Shown one piece after another: positions 20,984-31,904 of a stretch of DNA of 64,000 bases. A model generated the notes under the pieces. It saw nothing but the letters and a program-made list of their open reading frames with translations. It was not told where the DNA came from and ran no database searches. The stretch covers positions 1-64,000 of the forward strand of contig JANBPK010001488.1 of assembly GCA_027579435.1 (NCBI GenBank). Direction: 5' to 3'. Positions within the stretch are counted from its first letter, which is position 1, and each line of letters starts with the position of its first letter. The position numbers were made by a program, and so were the translations under genes. Source of the stretch: Candolleomyces eurysporus (taxonomy: Eukaryota; Basidiomycota; Agaricomycetes; Agaricales; Psathyrellaceae).

Positions 20984-21376
20984 GGCCTTCCACTCGGTCG
21001 GACTTTTCTGATACCCGATGACACTCACCGGCAGTTCACCCGGTTCCTGCATGTCATTCATGAGGCTCCACTGTATCTCTTTCAAATCTTCGTTGAGTAG
21101 ATTTATTCTCACTACTTGAAGGCCCCAACTCATATCCCGATGATAATTCTATAATCGGTTCTCCATTGGGCATTAAAGTTGGCTTTGACGTCGACATCTC
21201 TTTTTCCGTTCCTTGACAGCACCGTGGCTTTGATCACAGTCAATGCCACCGTTGTCCCCACAATGGCATTGAATCTACGGGTGGGTATAAAAGGAATGGA
21301 ATGTAGCTCAGGATGGAATTTCACGCTGTTGGTCGACGAGCTAGACTCAAGGAACCCGATCCGACGCTTCTCCATC
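20984..21376. promoter_or_regulatory. Upstream region of F-box B with TATA box at 21286
   Basis: TATAAAA at 21286-21292 lies 85 bp before the ATG at 21377 and downstream of the first in-frame ATG (21179). This argues that the longer reading frame from 21179 is not the true N-terminus. Confidence 0.45.
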
Positions 21377-22675
21377 ATGCCGCCTTCTCACCTTCTGCCA
21401 GCCCGCCGTTCCTACATCTCCGCTCTCCCGCCTGAGTTGTTGAGCGAGGTCTTCCTGTACCTCACGGCTTTGCAGTCCGAAAATCAACGGAGGATTGTGG
21501 CCACCCTTTCGCTCGTCTGCTCTCGATGGAAAGGGATTGCCTATTCGATGCCTCGCCTATGGACACACTGCTCTTATTCGTCTTTTGGCAAATCTCCTGC
21601 CTTCGATAAATTCAAATCTCTCATTTTGGCTTCACGCCTCTCGAGAAACCACTCTCTTTACCTCGCCATAAAGTCAGACCACTATTTCTGGACGAAACTC
21701 CGCGAGACCTTCTCCATCGTTGCTTCGAAAGTACACCATTTGGAACTTTACCTCACTGTTGGGGTGGCTATTACCGCGCTACAGATCGGAATCAACGTCA
21801 ACTCTGAAAGCAAGGACGAGCACAACTGGGACCGTCTAGAAACGATGAAATTGGTGCTTCACCAGAGGAAGGGTCAAACCTGTCTTGTTCCATTACTTAG
21901 CGGCAAGATGCCTCGTCTCGTTGATCTCACGTTGGAAGGAGTACAAGCTGCGGGTTTCTTGCGCACCGGACTGAAAACCACGTTCCCATGGAGTCAGCTC
22001 ATTCGACTGGAGATCAATAATCAAGAGAGTCAAACCCATGTTTTCGCGATTCTTAGGCAGTGTCACTCTCTAGTGGATTGCCATCTCCACTTTAAAGGAC
22101 ATCTCAGCTCAGAAGTCAGCGACGAGATCTTCCTCCCTAGACTTCGACGCCTCACATTTTATGTGAACCCTCTGGTGTTTGCCTTCGCGCCCGACACACT
22201 CCTCGATTGCTTCAAACTCCCGGCCCTCGAGAAATTTAGCATTAAAATTGAGTTTCCTGGAGATTGGTTCCCACCTATCCACATGACCTCCCTGCTGCGA
22301 AAGTGTAGAAACACTCTTCGGGAACTGGTTTTGGAGAACCTGTTACTGAGCGAACAAGAGTACATTGAATTGCTGAAGGATTTGGTGAACTTGGAAGAGT
22401 TGACTGTCCGAAACCATGAAGTTCGATGTTTGTTCCTCATTCATGGGCTAAATCGCGGTTTCCTTCCTCGACTCGTGAGGATCAGATTGGAGCTCGGGCA
22501 AGACCCTGAAGATGGTTATTTGGCTGTTCTTTTCAGCAATTTTGTAGCTTCTCGAACGTGCAAGGGGGGAGGTTCATCCAACTTGCCGACATCTGGAAAT
22601 CTTAGTAAATTTGCCGACCTGCAGTCCTGGTCACTGGCCACATGCAACATCAACTACGATGACTATTATAATTAA
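21377..22675 (+). CDS. F-box protein (subfamily 1, copy B)
   Basis: A single exon of 432 codons from the preferred ATG at 21377 (MPPSHLLPARRSYISALPPEL). The frame is open further upstream, but a TATAAAA box at 21286 and the F-box starting right after the chosen Met favour this start. F-box: LPPELLSEVFLYLTALQSEN, ATLSLVCSRWKGIAYSMPRL. The C-terminal part is irregularly Leu-rich (LPRLRRLTFYVNPLVF, LRELVLENLLLSEQEYIELL). It is paralogous to copies A and C in the F-box core and the general repeat plan. It is likely an SCF substrate receptor; the substrate is unknown. Confidence 0.85.
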   Translation: MPPSHLLPARRSYISALPPELLSEVFLYLTALQSENQRRIVATLSLVCSRWKGIAYSMPRLWTHCSYSSFGKSPAFDKFKSLILASRLSRNHSLYLAIKSDHYFWTKLRETFSIVASKVHHLELYLTVGVAITALQIGINVNSESKDEHNWDRLETMKLVLHQRKGQTCLVPLLSGKMPRLVDLTLEGVQAAGFLRTGLKTTFPWSQLIRLEINNQESQTHVFAILRQCHSLVDCHLHFKGHLSSEVSDEIFLPRLRRLTFYVNPLVFAFAPDTLLDCFKLPALEKFSIKIEFPGDWFPPIHMTSLLRKCRNTLRELVLENLLLSEQEYIELLKDLVNLEELTVRNHEVRCLFLIHGLNRGFLPRLVRIRLELGQDPEDGYLAVLFSNFVASRTCKGGGSSNLPTSGNLSKFADLQSWSLATCNINYDDYYN

Positions 22676-23629
22676 TGTGTTGAGAACCTTTTGTTCCAAT
22701 ATAGTACCATGTGTTGCAACATGAATTTCTCAAACTCTGCTGCGTTTAAAAGCCTCACCTTCGTTAGAGTGTAACACATCCTATATTGTATTTTCAACCA
22801 CTCGTTTGAAAACATTTTATCCTTCTGTTCGTCAAAACGTAACTTTGACTCACTCTATCTTTCATAGCTTCACGACGTCAATGACGCCAGATTGTTGCCC
22901 ATGTACTGAGTCCAAGGAACCCAATAAGATGCCGTGTCCTTTGAAGTCCGCTACGAAATGATGGCGGAGCCAGGACACATTTTTCAGTAGGCAAGCATTA
23001 GAGATAAGAGACAAAGCAAGCCAAGACAAAGGTCCAAGACAGCCCAGCCCCCTCGCTGGGTCACATTGCCAGCAAACGCCACTCCACTGTATGCTGCATG
23101 TCAGGAAAACCGACCAAACTGGGAGGTAATGCTGTTGGTCACATAGCTCACATGAGCCTGAGTGCCGTGCGGGGTGTTGAACTCTGACGGCAAACATGCT
23201 CAAAATACATACTAGGCTAGCGAATTCAGTTTGTCACACCTAGACGCTCGCGCCACAGGCGTCCTGCGTCAAAACTCTCCAGCGGGAGCCACTGCACTGA
23301 CAGCCAGCTTGGTGATCAGTGTGCGGGGTGACAGTAATATAAAATCGCTCGTCCCCTTTGAGCTTCAGGCCCAATTGCCAGTCCCACTTCCGCCGATATG
23401 CCTGCAACGAGAGATTGCAGAGCAGAAGTGTCCGTGCTCTTTCTTCGCGGGGATGATTCCCCATATCGTGACGACTCTTTACATTGGTTGAGCCGTGGTC
23501 AGAGCGTCGGCCTAACGGTGAGTTGTCTCTTCCAGCTCTACGGGGAGGGAAAAATGAGTACGAACGACATCGTCTCGTATCCATGCTTTTACTTTTCCCC
23601 CAATCCACCGATGCTAAACTACACTCCAG
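22676..23629. other. Intergenic stretch, no supported gene
   Basis: About 950 bp. ORFs on both strands (for example 22862-23203 minus and 23398-23799 plus) lack splice-consistent partners or family patterns. The right end is the upstream region of the receptor gene; an additional 5' exon for that gene cannot be excluded. Confidence 0.35.
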
Positions 23630-25048
23630 ATGGTTATCCTTTCCGGATTTGTTTCGCTTATAGCCGTACTATCCGTGTTTGGGATCATTATTGTGAGTTC
23701 AATTTACCATTTCTCCACGTCCTGAAACTTACCTGCTTACGCCCGTGCAGCGCAAGCTTATCAGACAGCGGAGACGGCGCATATTTTTTGACCCCGTAGA
23801 CGTAATTATGGTAGGCAACTTCTCTCCCCAAGCGCGATATTGACCGGTCGTCTTATGCTCAATCCTCCCCTATTCTATTCCAGACCTCGATTTTTATTGG
23901 GGATGCCATTCAGGCGCTCGGCGCCATTGTCAGCATCAAATGGGTGAATGATGGAAAAGTGGAAGTCGGCGCTTACTGTACCGCACAAGGTGTGTTTAGC
24001 CACCTTTGGGTAGAGTCTTTAGAGATTCACTTTTCATCTCAGGAGTGCTTAAGCAGCTAGGGGAGGCCACGGTTCCCCTGAGCATCTTGGTATGTTTCAG
24101 CTAGCCCCTGATTTTCACATACTGCCGAGTCAATTCATCTGGTATATTGTCCAGCTCCTTGCCATCTACACCTTCAGAGGGTTATGGCTTTGCAAAGAAA
24201 AAGAGTCCTTGCTGATGACCAAGTTGCTCGTTACTGGGTCATGGATATTCATTATCTTCATGATAATTCTTGGAAACGCCCTACACTCCCACAAAGACAG
24301 ATATCATCGTTATATAGCGCCCGTTCCGGTGAGCAAAACTTTGGATCATGCTGCTGTGCTTCTGCTGACGAAGTAACAACCGCATTGATGGAATCACAGT
24401 ACTGGTGCTGGATCGGCCGACCCTACATGCAATGGCGCATTTGGGGAGAATACTTATGGTTCTGGGTGACCTTGGGGGTCTCTATTTTGGCCTACATCCC
24501 TCTATTTCTTATGAAGCTCGGAAAAATCACCCCACATCCCAAGTCATGGTGGAGATTCAAATTTCAATCAGCCAAATCTGCTCAAAGTGGCGCATCTTTC
24601 AAGAAGCTCAAAAATCATGCCATTATGCTTGCGTACGTCCTTCTCGTTTCTATCCAGCAGCGACTAGCGACAGCTCGAGTAATCCACTAAACCCATTAGG
24701 TACCCTGCCGTCTTCTGCATTACCATCCTGCCTCTGAGTATCGTTCGCTGGATTCACTTCCAGCAAGAACGTAGCGGACCGGTGACGGTCCCCGACGCTG
24801 CAAATTTCTTTTCGCTGTGTTTGCTCGTCCTTAGCGGAGCATTCAATGTAACACTGCTCTTAACGACCCGGGCAGACTCCGCTCTCTTTGGGAGGCCCGA
24901 ATCGGATGCGATGGGCTCTTTACCGCCATCGAAGGTCCACAATCATGAAGAAGCTATCTCCTTGAGGGATCGCAAACCCTCGTCGACGAAAGAGGCTCCT
25001 CAAGGACAGTCTGCTGATGATACTACGTCGGGCATACTTCCCCCTTAG
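23630..25048 (+). CDS. GPCR-like seven-transmembrane receptor (Git3/cAMP-receptor type)
   Basis: Seven exons (23630-23692, 23751-23810, 23884-23989, 24043-24089, 24155-24328, 24400-24632, 24700-25048) join in frame to 343 residues. Helices: MVILSGFVSLIAVLSVFGII, then a basic loop RKLIRQRRRR, SIFIGDAIQALGAIVSI, ILLLAIYTFRGLWL, LLVTGSWIFIIFMIILG, a WCWIGRPY motif before YLWFWVTLGVSILAYIPLFL, then YPAVFCITILPLSIVRWI and FFSLCLLVLSGAFNVTLLL. The WCWI motif and helix plan are those of fungal glucose/cAMP-receptor-like GPCRs, which couple nutrient signals to Galpha. The C-terminal tail is Ser/Thr-rich. The start Met lies at the edge of helix 1, so an extra short 5' exon is possible. Confidence 0.85.
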
Positions 25049-25594
25049 ACTCGTTGATAGCACGATGCAGATAGCCAATACAGTTGTGACGAGAATCGGA
25101 ACTTGTTGAGTACTACCTCAATGTATAGTAGTATGGCTTGAATATGGTTAGGTCCTCGACTTGGTAAATAAGCAGGCTCGAAATCAGGCTTTTCTCGATG
25201 GCACTTGGCCGCCGGGGACTATAAAGTGCCACGTGATCACGGATCATTCTGAGTCCACGCCTGGCGGGATCAAAGCGCTCTTGTGTCCCTTCCTTCCGTC
25301 AAAGCACTGCTAGGGTTCTCGTGACTCCTTGACACGACATGTTATAGAAGTAACAAATAAGGCGGACGTTCAGCACCACCTGCTACCAGGCATATTACAA
25401 AGGAAATAGTAGGTATTTCGAACGATAGATGCTGCATCTTGGGGATGTACAACGTATCTACGGCACCACACGCAGGGAACTGCATTGATTACGACCGGAT
25501 CCCCAACTGGCTTTGACCATCAATAACTGTCACTGATAATTCACGACTGTGCTTTGTTCAAAAACTATCTCATTTGAATATATAGGCCCTTGGG
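25049..25594. other. Intergenic stretch, no gene seen
   Basis: About 550 bp between the receptor and F-box copy C. Nothing coding or repetitive recognised. Confidence 0.4.
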
Positions 25595-27056
25595 ATGGAG
25601 GAGACTGGCGCACCATTCATCTCTTGCCTTGTCAAGGTCGAGATGAACACGACGCGACCCATTCTCCCCAGCCCGGACATATCAGGTGGTCATCTCAGGC
25701 CCAGAATAACTCCCTTGCTTGATTACCTACCACCCGAACTACTCAGCGAAATTTTCTTGAACTTTGTGGCTTCTGATCCTGACAACCAGCGTAAACTCGT
25801 CACCATACTGTCCTTGGTTTGCTCGAACTGGTACAAGGTTGCCTCGTCTACCCCCCNGGCTGTGGACCAAATTCATGTATACCTCTTGGGGAAAGGCACC
25901 AAGCCGCCATGTTTCCAAGTGGCTCAAGCATTTTTCCACTCGCAAGTGTGATTCTCTCCCATTCGAACTTGTCCTCGAGTCCGACCACTACACCTGGCCA
26001 AAGATCAACGAAGTTCTCTCCATCGCCTCCTCGACGGTTACTAGCCTGAACCTTTACCTTCGACGATCGGCTGCTATGCTCGCTTTGCTCAAGCCAATTC
26101 AGTTTGCTGGAATCAAATCTGGCCTTGGTCCTCAACCTCTTATCAGCTGGGACCGACTGGAGAAACTGACGCTGGCCCTACATGTTGAAGGAACCCGATC
26201 GTGTGGTGCACTATGGCCCCCTCGATCTATACAGAATCCCGAAACAGAAGTAATGGCCCCCATGCCCCGTCTTACCCATCTGATTTTGCAGTCCTTTACC
26301 CGCTCCAATGGACCCCTGGCAACTATGACTTTCCCCTGGGCTCAGCTGGTCAGCCTCGAGATCGGACAATACTTGTCGGAGCCGGAAGGTATTCTTCGTG
26401 TGCTCCAACGATGCTCGGCTCTGGAGGATTGTAGGCTGCACCTCTACGGTGTGAGGTGGTGGCAGTTCATCTTGGGCGAAGGACATCTGAGCCTTCCCCG
26501 GCTTCGACGGCTCGCGGTACTCGCAGACGCCTGGTATGACCACGACCACCTGTTTGAATGGATTCTCGCCCCGCTCTTTGCGCCAGCTCTCGAATACCTC
26601 GAGTTGAGGATTGGGGATTTGGGCAAGTGGGTTGACCTCGGCGACGTTCTCAATTTCATCCGCAGGTCCAGTGTTAACCTGCGACATCTGGTTTTGCAGA
26701 ACGTACAGGTCGCTGAAGATATGTTCACCTCATTTTTAAAATCGGCGGAGTTGCAGAGTTTGGAGATTTTGACGGTGCTGAATTTCCTCCCTCAGCTTGT
26801 CTCATTTCTCGAGTATGGCGCCAAGAACCCTGACGTTTTGCCCCATCTTCAAGTACTCGACTTGACCCTTTCACGGGGTCGCAATCATTGTGTTTTACGG
26901 GAAGCTTTTGATCACTTCGTAGCTGCTCGTGTCCTTGAATCTCACCTGGCGGACGGTTGTGACGAGTGCTCCCAGGTCAGTCTGAGGAAGTGGTGGCTGG
27001 AGCCGTGTGTTCATGTTGGATGGCTCAATGGGTGCGGGAACTGGCGCATTGTTTGA
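25595..27056 (+). CDS. F-box protein (subfamily 1, copy C), frame broken only at an N
   Basis: The frame from ATG 25595 carries the F-box (LPPELLSEIFLNFVASDPDN, ILSLVCSNWYKVASSTP) up to the N at 25857. The +1 frame then continues as LWTKFMYTSWGKAPSRHV to the stop at 27054-27056. Ignoring the N gives SSTPRLWTKF without a break, so I read this as an intact gene of about 486 residues. The C-terminal part is irregularly Leu-rich (LPRLRRLAVLADAW, LRHLVLQNVQVAED). An alternative start is the Met at 25643. Family, architecture and likely SCF role are as for copies A and B; the substrate is unknown. Confidence 0.82.
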
Positions 27057-27444
27057 AACTGAGCTCAGCTTCTACATGGGGCACAGTGGGAATTTGGAGG
27101 GGTAAAAACCGGTCTTCTCCTACGATAATTATCAGATACGTTTCTTTGACGCAACAATTTCTCTTCTTTTTGGCCTCTTGCACATTGTACTATCATTGCT
27201 ATCGTTTCATCGCTATTTGATCATTGCTTTCCATACCGTCCCTTGCATCGACGCATACTATACTTACAATGTATCGGCCGTTTCCTTCGTAATTTCCAAG
27301 CCTTCCTATCATCGGAGTTCGAAGCCACATGCTTTCAAGAAAGAGAATGAAACTTCCTAATTCATATCTAGCCATATCTCCCAAAAACAGAAGCAATGTC
27401 CAAGATGAGTAAGAACCGGGTACACAATGCAGCTTTGTCCCTTT
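27057..27444. other. Convergent intergenic region
   Basis: About 390 bp between the 3' ends of F-box C and the Mid2-like gene; no gene or repeat seen. Confidence 0.4.
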
Positions 27445-28816
27445 TCACAAGGCCTGCCCGTACGAAGGTGGCGGATCGTGATGCGAATCCAACTCCTCTT
27501 CCTCGTCGTACCCGCTTCTCGGAGCCTGTTGTAAATGGACAGCAGTCGCAGCGACCGGTGGCGACGCGCCTCCGACGAATCCGCTGCTAACGCTTGATAT
27601 CACCGGGGCCGAGCTGTCAAGACTTCCGCTTCCGCTTGCTCCTCCTGCCAGATGAGCTGGGACGGGCTTCGAGAGGTATCTTGACTGGTAAGAGTCCGAA
27701 GATTCGTATTGTAAGGGTGTAGACTTTCGACCGTCACCAGAAGAGCCACTTGCATCCAAGGAAAACCGAGACCGATGCCTTGTATAGCTGTACCCTGATG
27801 CACCTAACCCAGGTGGGGGAGGAGGATTGTGCGGGAGCGGAGAGGGCGAAGAAATCCGCCATGCCGCGGCAAACGGGGATAGAGCCCTGCCGGACGAAGG
27901 AGTCGTCCTTGTCGTGGTGGTGTTCGTAGGTGCGGTAACCGGAAACTCTGTCACCGATGCCCGGAAGGACTGGTCGTCGATCATAATGGTTGATGGGTCG
28001 AAGCCTCGAGGCAGCCTTTGAGCGCGGCGTTTTCGTTTGCAGAATTTCAGGATGAGCATCCAAACGACCCCGAAGACGATGGCTGTCATACAAGGAGCGG
28101 TCAATCCGGGGTGCCAGTGGGGACCCCTTTCCGAGAAGGAAAAGGTTGCGAAGAGGGAGGCTCACCCATGCCAATGACTATCCCGACGATTGCACCATTG
28201 CCGAGTCGGATACCCTGTCTCGGTGGGGAGACGCTTGAGCTGGTTGGGGTACTGCTACTACTACTACTACTACTACTAGTATTGACCGGAATGAGAGTTC
28301 CGTCCGATACGGTGAACGTAGGCCGAGGAGCATCGCTGAGTTGAGAAAAATAAGGGAGCGTGCGACTTGGAGGGAATGTGATGGTGGAAGGACCCGTTAC
28401 GCCTACAGTTGGGGTGCCAGTCGGTCCAGAGTTCCCTGCTTCTCCACTGACCGTTTGCGGAAATGACATGACAAAAGGAGTGCGATTTTCAGTGGTGGAA
28501 AGACCGTGGTTTGTTGATACTGTTGGTGCTGTGGGACGGACGGGTCGGAGACTCCCCTCTTCCTCCGAATCTGTATCTGTATCCGAATCCGAATCACGGT
28601 CACCATCCGAACCCTCTTCGTCGTTGCTCTCCTTTGTGTTGCGCCTTCGCGAGCTGAATGGAATACCAGGGAAGTGGCCATCAGTATCAGGATGGAGAGC
28701 TAAAGGATTAGATGGCAAACCGACAAAAGGAGGGTAGCGTCACGATGCCGAGATCGCGGGCGAACGAATGAGTTGAGAGAAATGACGAGAAAGGAGGTGG
28801 CTGCAGTTAAAGGCAT
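27445..28816 (-). CDS. Single-pass Ser/Thr-rich membrane protein (Mid2/WSC-like layout)
   Basis: Three exons (28744-28816, 28166-28699, 27445-28082) join in frame to 414 residues. The N-terminus begins MPLTAATSFLVISLNSFV, a hydrophobic start that may act as a signal. An acidic Ser/Asp-rich block (DRDSDSDTDTDSEEE) and a Ser/Thr/Pro-rich outer segment follow, including nine Ser in a row coded by a trinucleotide repeat. One transmembrane helix, NGAIVGIVIGMAIVFGVVW, precedes the basic stop-transfer KFCKRKRRAQR. The cytosolic tail is Ser/Pro-rich and ends PPPSYGQAL. The layout is that of fungal wall-stress sensor-like proteins (Mid2/WSC type), but no conserved cysteine domain is present, so function is not assigned. 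The 44-bp first intron fixes the N-terminus. Confidence 0.75.
28255..28278. repeat. (CTA)8 trinucleotide repeat in coding sequence
   Basis: Eight CTA units on the plus strand read as consecutive Ser codons on the minus strand within the outer segment of the Mid2-like protein. Repeat number probably varies between strains. Confidence 0.8.
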
Positions 28817-29796
28817 GACCGTGCCAGCGATACCAGTACTATGAACCTAGAGGAAGGAGGGAATAAAGTTGATATAGAATCATTGGGCGAACCCGAGGGA
28901 TGACCGCTAGCCTTAAGTAAAANGGCTCTGAACCTGCAAAATGAAAAAGGAAGCAACATCGTACCTTCTGCTGGCTGAGTTTATTGCAGAGCCGCTCCAG
29001 AAGCATCAAAGCAGAGGGCGTGTTTTGATTACTTTCGTCGTGAAGGCGACATAATTTGACTTGATTGACTTGTATCCGAGTCTTGGTGGGGGCTAAAGTG
29101 GTTTTATCGCCGGAGAGCGATATATTGTGCCGCGGTTTACTCGTCTGCGAAGAATGGCGCTGTCTCTGGCTTCAGAACCCGAGCCTCGAGGTTGGCCATC
29201 GAAGGAGTGGAACGCTATCCGATACCTCTTCCCCACTTCCCTGTCGACGAACATTCGACTTGACGTAAACGACAACCACAGGAATCGAGAGCAGATGTAA
29301 AGCCAGCCTCGAGCAGACGAACCCAGCCCTAGCTGGCCTTGGAGAAACCTTTGGAATATGATTGAATCAATGTTACATCGCAGAAGGACGATGAAAGTGG
29401 AGTGACCTGTCAAGAACATGGGAGTTGGATTCCAACCGAGATAAAACGGCGCGTCTGGTCAACAAACAGAGGCAAGCATTCTCTTCTTCATATCCCTCGA
29501 TCCTCGGGCCTCTAAATCGACTGTGCAAAGTGTCTTTGTTCGAAATGACAGTCTAACGGCAATATTTCAAAGCACCAAGACCATATCAGTGGACGGCAAA
29601 GTCTAATCCCCAAACGGCCTAATACAATTGTCTATCGGCACAATGGAAGGCGCTCAAGTCAACAATAAATGGCGCGCAATGCTGTGGGTGAGAACCTGCG
29701 CGAACGGACGTTTATGGCGCCAACCGCTCATAAATTCTTAAGCAATTTCCAGTTTGGCTCCAAAGGTCCCTTTCTTCCACTCACTGACATAACGTC
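28817..29796. other. Divergent intergenic region
   Basis: About 980 bp between the divergent Mid2-like and PP2C genes. It contains an N at 28923. Short ORFs at 29065-29419 have no supporting pattern. Confidence 0.4.
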
Positions 29797-31523
29797 ATGG
29801 CCACGGGAGTAGAAGCGCCCACTGCCCCTCGTTCAGGCGACAGACGAACATGGGTCCCATATCCCGACTATCCCGACCTCGTGTGGCGGTATACGCATTT
29901 CAATGAGCCCGAGATAACCTCCAAGTTTGAAGAATTGGCTCAGTGGGGGACCGCAGGGGACACGGACTATGCGACGCTGCAGCCATGTACGAACCCGAGT
30001 GAAGCAAGCCAGGATCGACATGCAGTTCACGATTGGGAGATTGATGGACGACGCTGGAGATTTAGAGGATTGTTCGACGGTGAGTACGCCTAGCTATTGC
30101 GTTTGACTAGCTCTGAGCCCTCCGTCCCTCGCTTGCACTAGGCCACGGAGGCCATGAAGCAGTCAACTACACCGTCCAATCTCTACCCTCCTTAATCCTT
30201 GGTCGCCTCTCGTCTCGCGTCCGAGATAAGCAGCTCTGGGAACCCTCTGACATCTCGCAACTGCTCGGACAAACCATGGTCGAATTCGACAACAGCATTG
30301 GACAGGCATTTGTTGACCTCGTTCCAGGACCCTCGATAAAGGAGTTGCCAGATGCGCAGCTGGAGGCGATCGTGAATGACCCGAAGAACTTAGACGCCGT
30401 TCTCCGATGCATGAGGGGCACAACTGCTCTCATCGCTCTAGTCGATCCGGATGGCGCGAATCTATGGGTGGCGAGTTTGGGTGATTGCACTGCTAGTGAG
30501 TAACTACTATTTCTCGATATTATTCGCCTCCTTTTCATCGCATGATCTCTTCTCGTCTCCTTCCGCCCATTTATCTTTTTTTNACCTTAACCGCGAAGAG
30601 TGTGAATGAACGCTAACTCACAGTTTAATTATACCTTGCGGTTGTCGTCGATTGATTGATTTGCATTCGCTCGATACTATTTCCCTAGTCCTCGGAACGA
30701 AGAACCCCAGCGGGACATGGTCTACCCAGACCCTCAGCTTTAATCATAATGGCCAAAACCCCGCCGAGTCGGTGCGGGTCACTCTAGAGCATCACGGAGA
30801 AGATCGGTGTATCGAAGATGATAGAGTTCTGGGGTCCATTGCTGTCACAAGAGGTGTGCTCCCTCCTCCTCCTCCTCCTCCTCTCTACCGGTTCGGTCGA
30901 GGCTCACCCTTTGACATACAGCTATCGGCGACTTTGTGTTCAAGCTTCCCTCTGTGTACACTGAGCGCGGGTTATTGAAGTGCCATGCTGGGTTTCGCAC
31001 GCAGAAGAAGGTCGAGGACCTTTTACCCAGAGTCAAGACGCCTCCCTACGTGTCGAACATTCCGCAAATCACCCATCTATCCCTGGCTTCGTTTGCCAAA
31101 ATGGGTGACAAGAATGGTGGCGGCGACCAGCATAAGGATGCACCCGTTCCGGGGTCAAGTACGGATTCAGAGGGGACCACTCCGTCGTTACCATCCGGTC
31201 CCTCCGAATCCTCCGCTGTATTGCTCCTGTTCTCCGATGGGTTGGGAGACCTGTATGAAGATGAATTCCATTTTAACCCGGCGTCTATGCATGGGTTCTG
31301 GTCTGAGACGATGAAGCGCGTTATGTCTTCATCGTCGTCGAACCCACCCTCTCAAGCTGCGGCGTCTGGGGACGGTCCCGGCGGTAGTCATACCAATGCA
31401 GCAATGGGCTTCATACGTGTAGGATTAGGTGGGACAGACGCCGAGAAGGTGTCAAGATCGTTGACGACCGAATATTCTGGACGGTGGATGGATGATACGA
31501 CTGTTTTAGTAATGCGAGTCTAG
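29797..31523 (+). CDS. PP2C-type Ser/Thr protein phosphatase (PDP-like)
   Basis: Four exons (29797-30079, 30142-30495, 30689-30853, 30922-31523) join in frame to 467 residues. PP2C motifs appear in order: FRGLFDGHGGHEA (metal-binding Asp and Gly, split by intron 1), CMRGTTALIALVD, LWVASLGDCTA, DDRVLGSIAVTRAIGDFVFK, LLFSDGLGDLYE and a final GRWMDDTTVLVMRV. The enzyme is a Mg/Mn-dependent phosphatase. The DGHGGHEAVNY and GLGD forms and the overall length resemble mitochondrial pyruvate-dehydrogenase phosphatases, but assignment within the family is inference. Intron 2 (~190 bp) holds an N at 30583, and intron 3 contains a (CTC)n run at 30862-30884. Its 3' end was copied into the downstream F-box duplication (see 33764-33880). 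Confidence 0.9.
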
Positions 31524-31904
31524 TCGTCGAAACGTTTATAATCCAAAGTTTGTACAATTTTATTAATACAACCTGCACATGTGTCGTTGTACATTGCGTG
31601 AACAGTATCAAAATGACTAGCAACGAGGGGTGTTATACTACTTTTCGAGCACAAGAAGAGTATCAGTTTGATGCTAATCCAAAAGCCTATGCCGACGTAG
31701 GGAGGTATAGTAGCAGCACATAGTCCTAAATTGCAAATTGAATGAAGATCAAAACACCAGCAACAAAGGGAAAGGAATACACAACAAGTTCATTGGTTTT
31801 GCGCGATATCAGTAGTATTAATAGTCACCAGAAATGAGATGGGACAACGGATGGGTATCATAGGGAATAGAGCCAAAGCTAACCTCCATGCCATTTTTCC
31901 TGAA
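31524..31904. other. Convergent gap, duplicated downstream at 33880-34310
   Basis: No gene. The stretch matches 33880-34310 in order (for example TATGCCGACGTAGGGAG at both, and the CACCAGCAA-to-GCGATATCA block). It is the left part of the tandem F-box duplication unit. Confidence 0.6.

Noticed and set aside
21179..21376. N-terminal 66-residue extension of F-box B
   Set aside because: A TATA box at 21286 lies inside it and the F-box begins right after the later Met, so the extension is probably promoter sequence that happens to be open.
30862..30884. (CTC)n repeat as a coding Pro/Leu stretch in PP2C
   Set aside because: It falls inside a GT-AG intron, whose removal restores the VTRAIGDF phosphatase motif.
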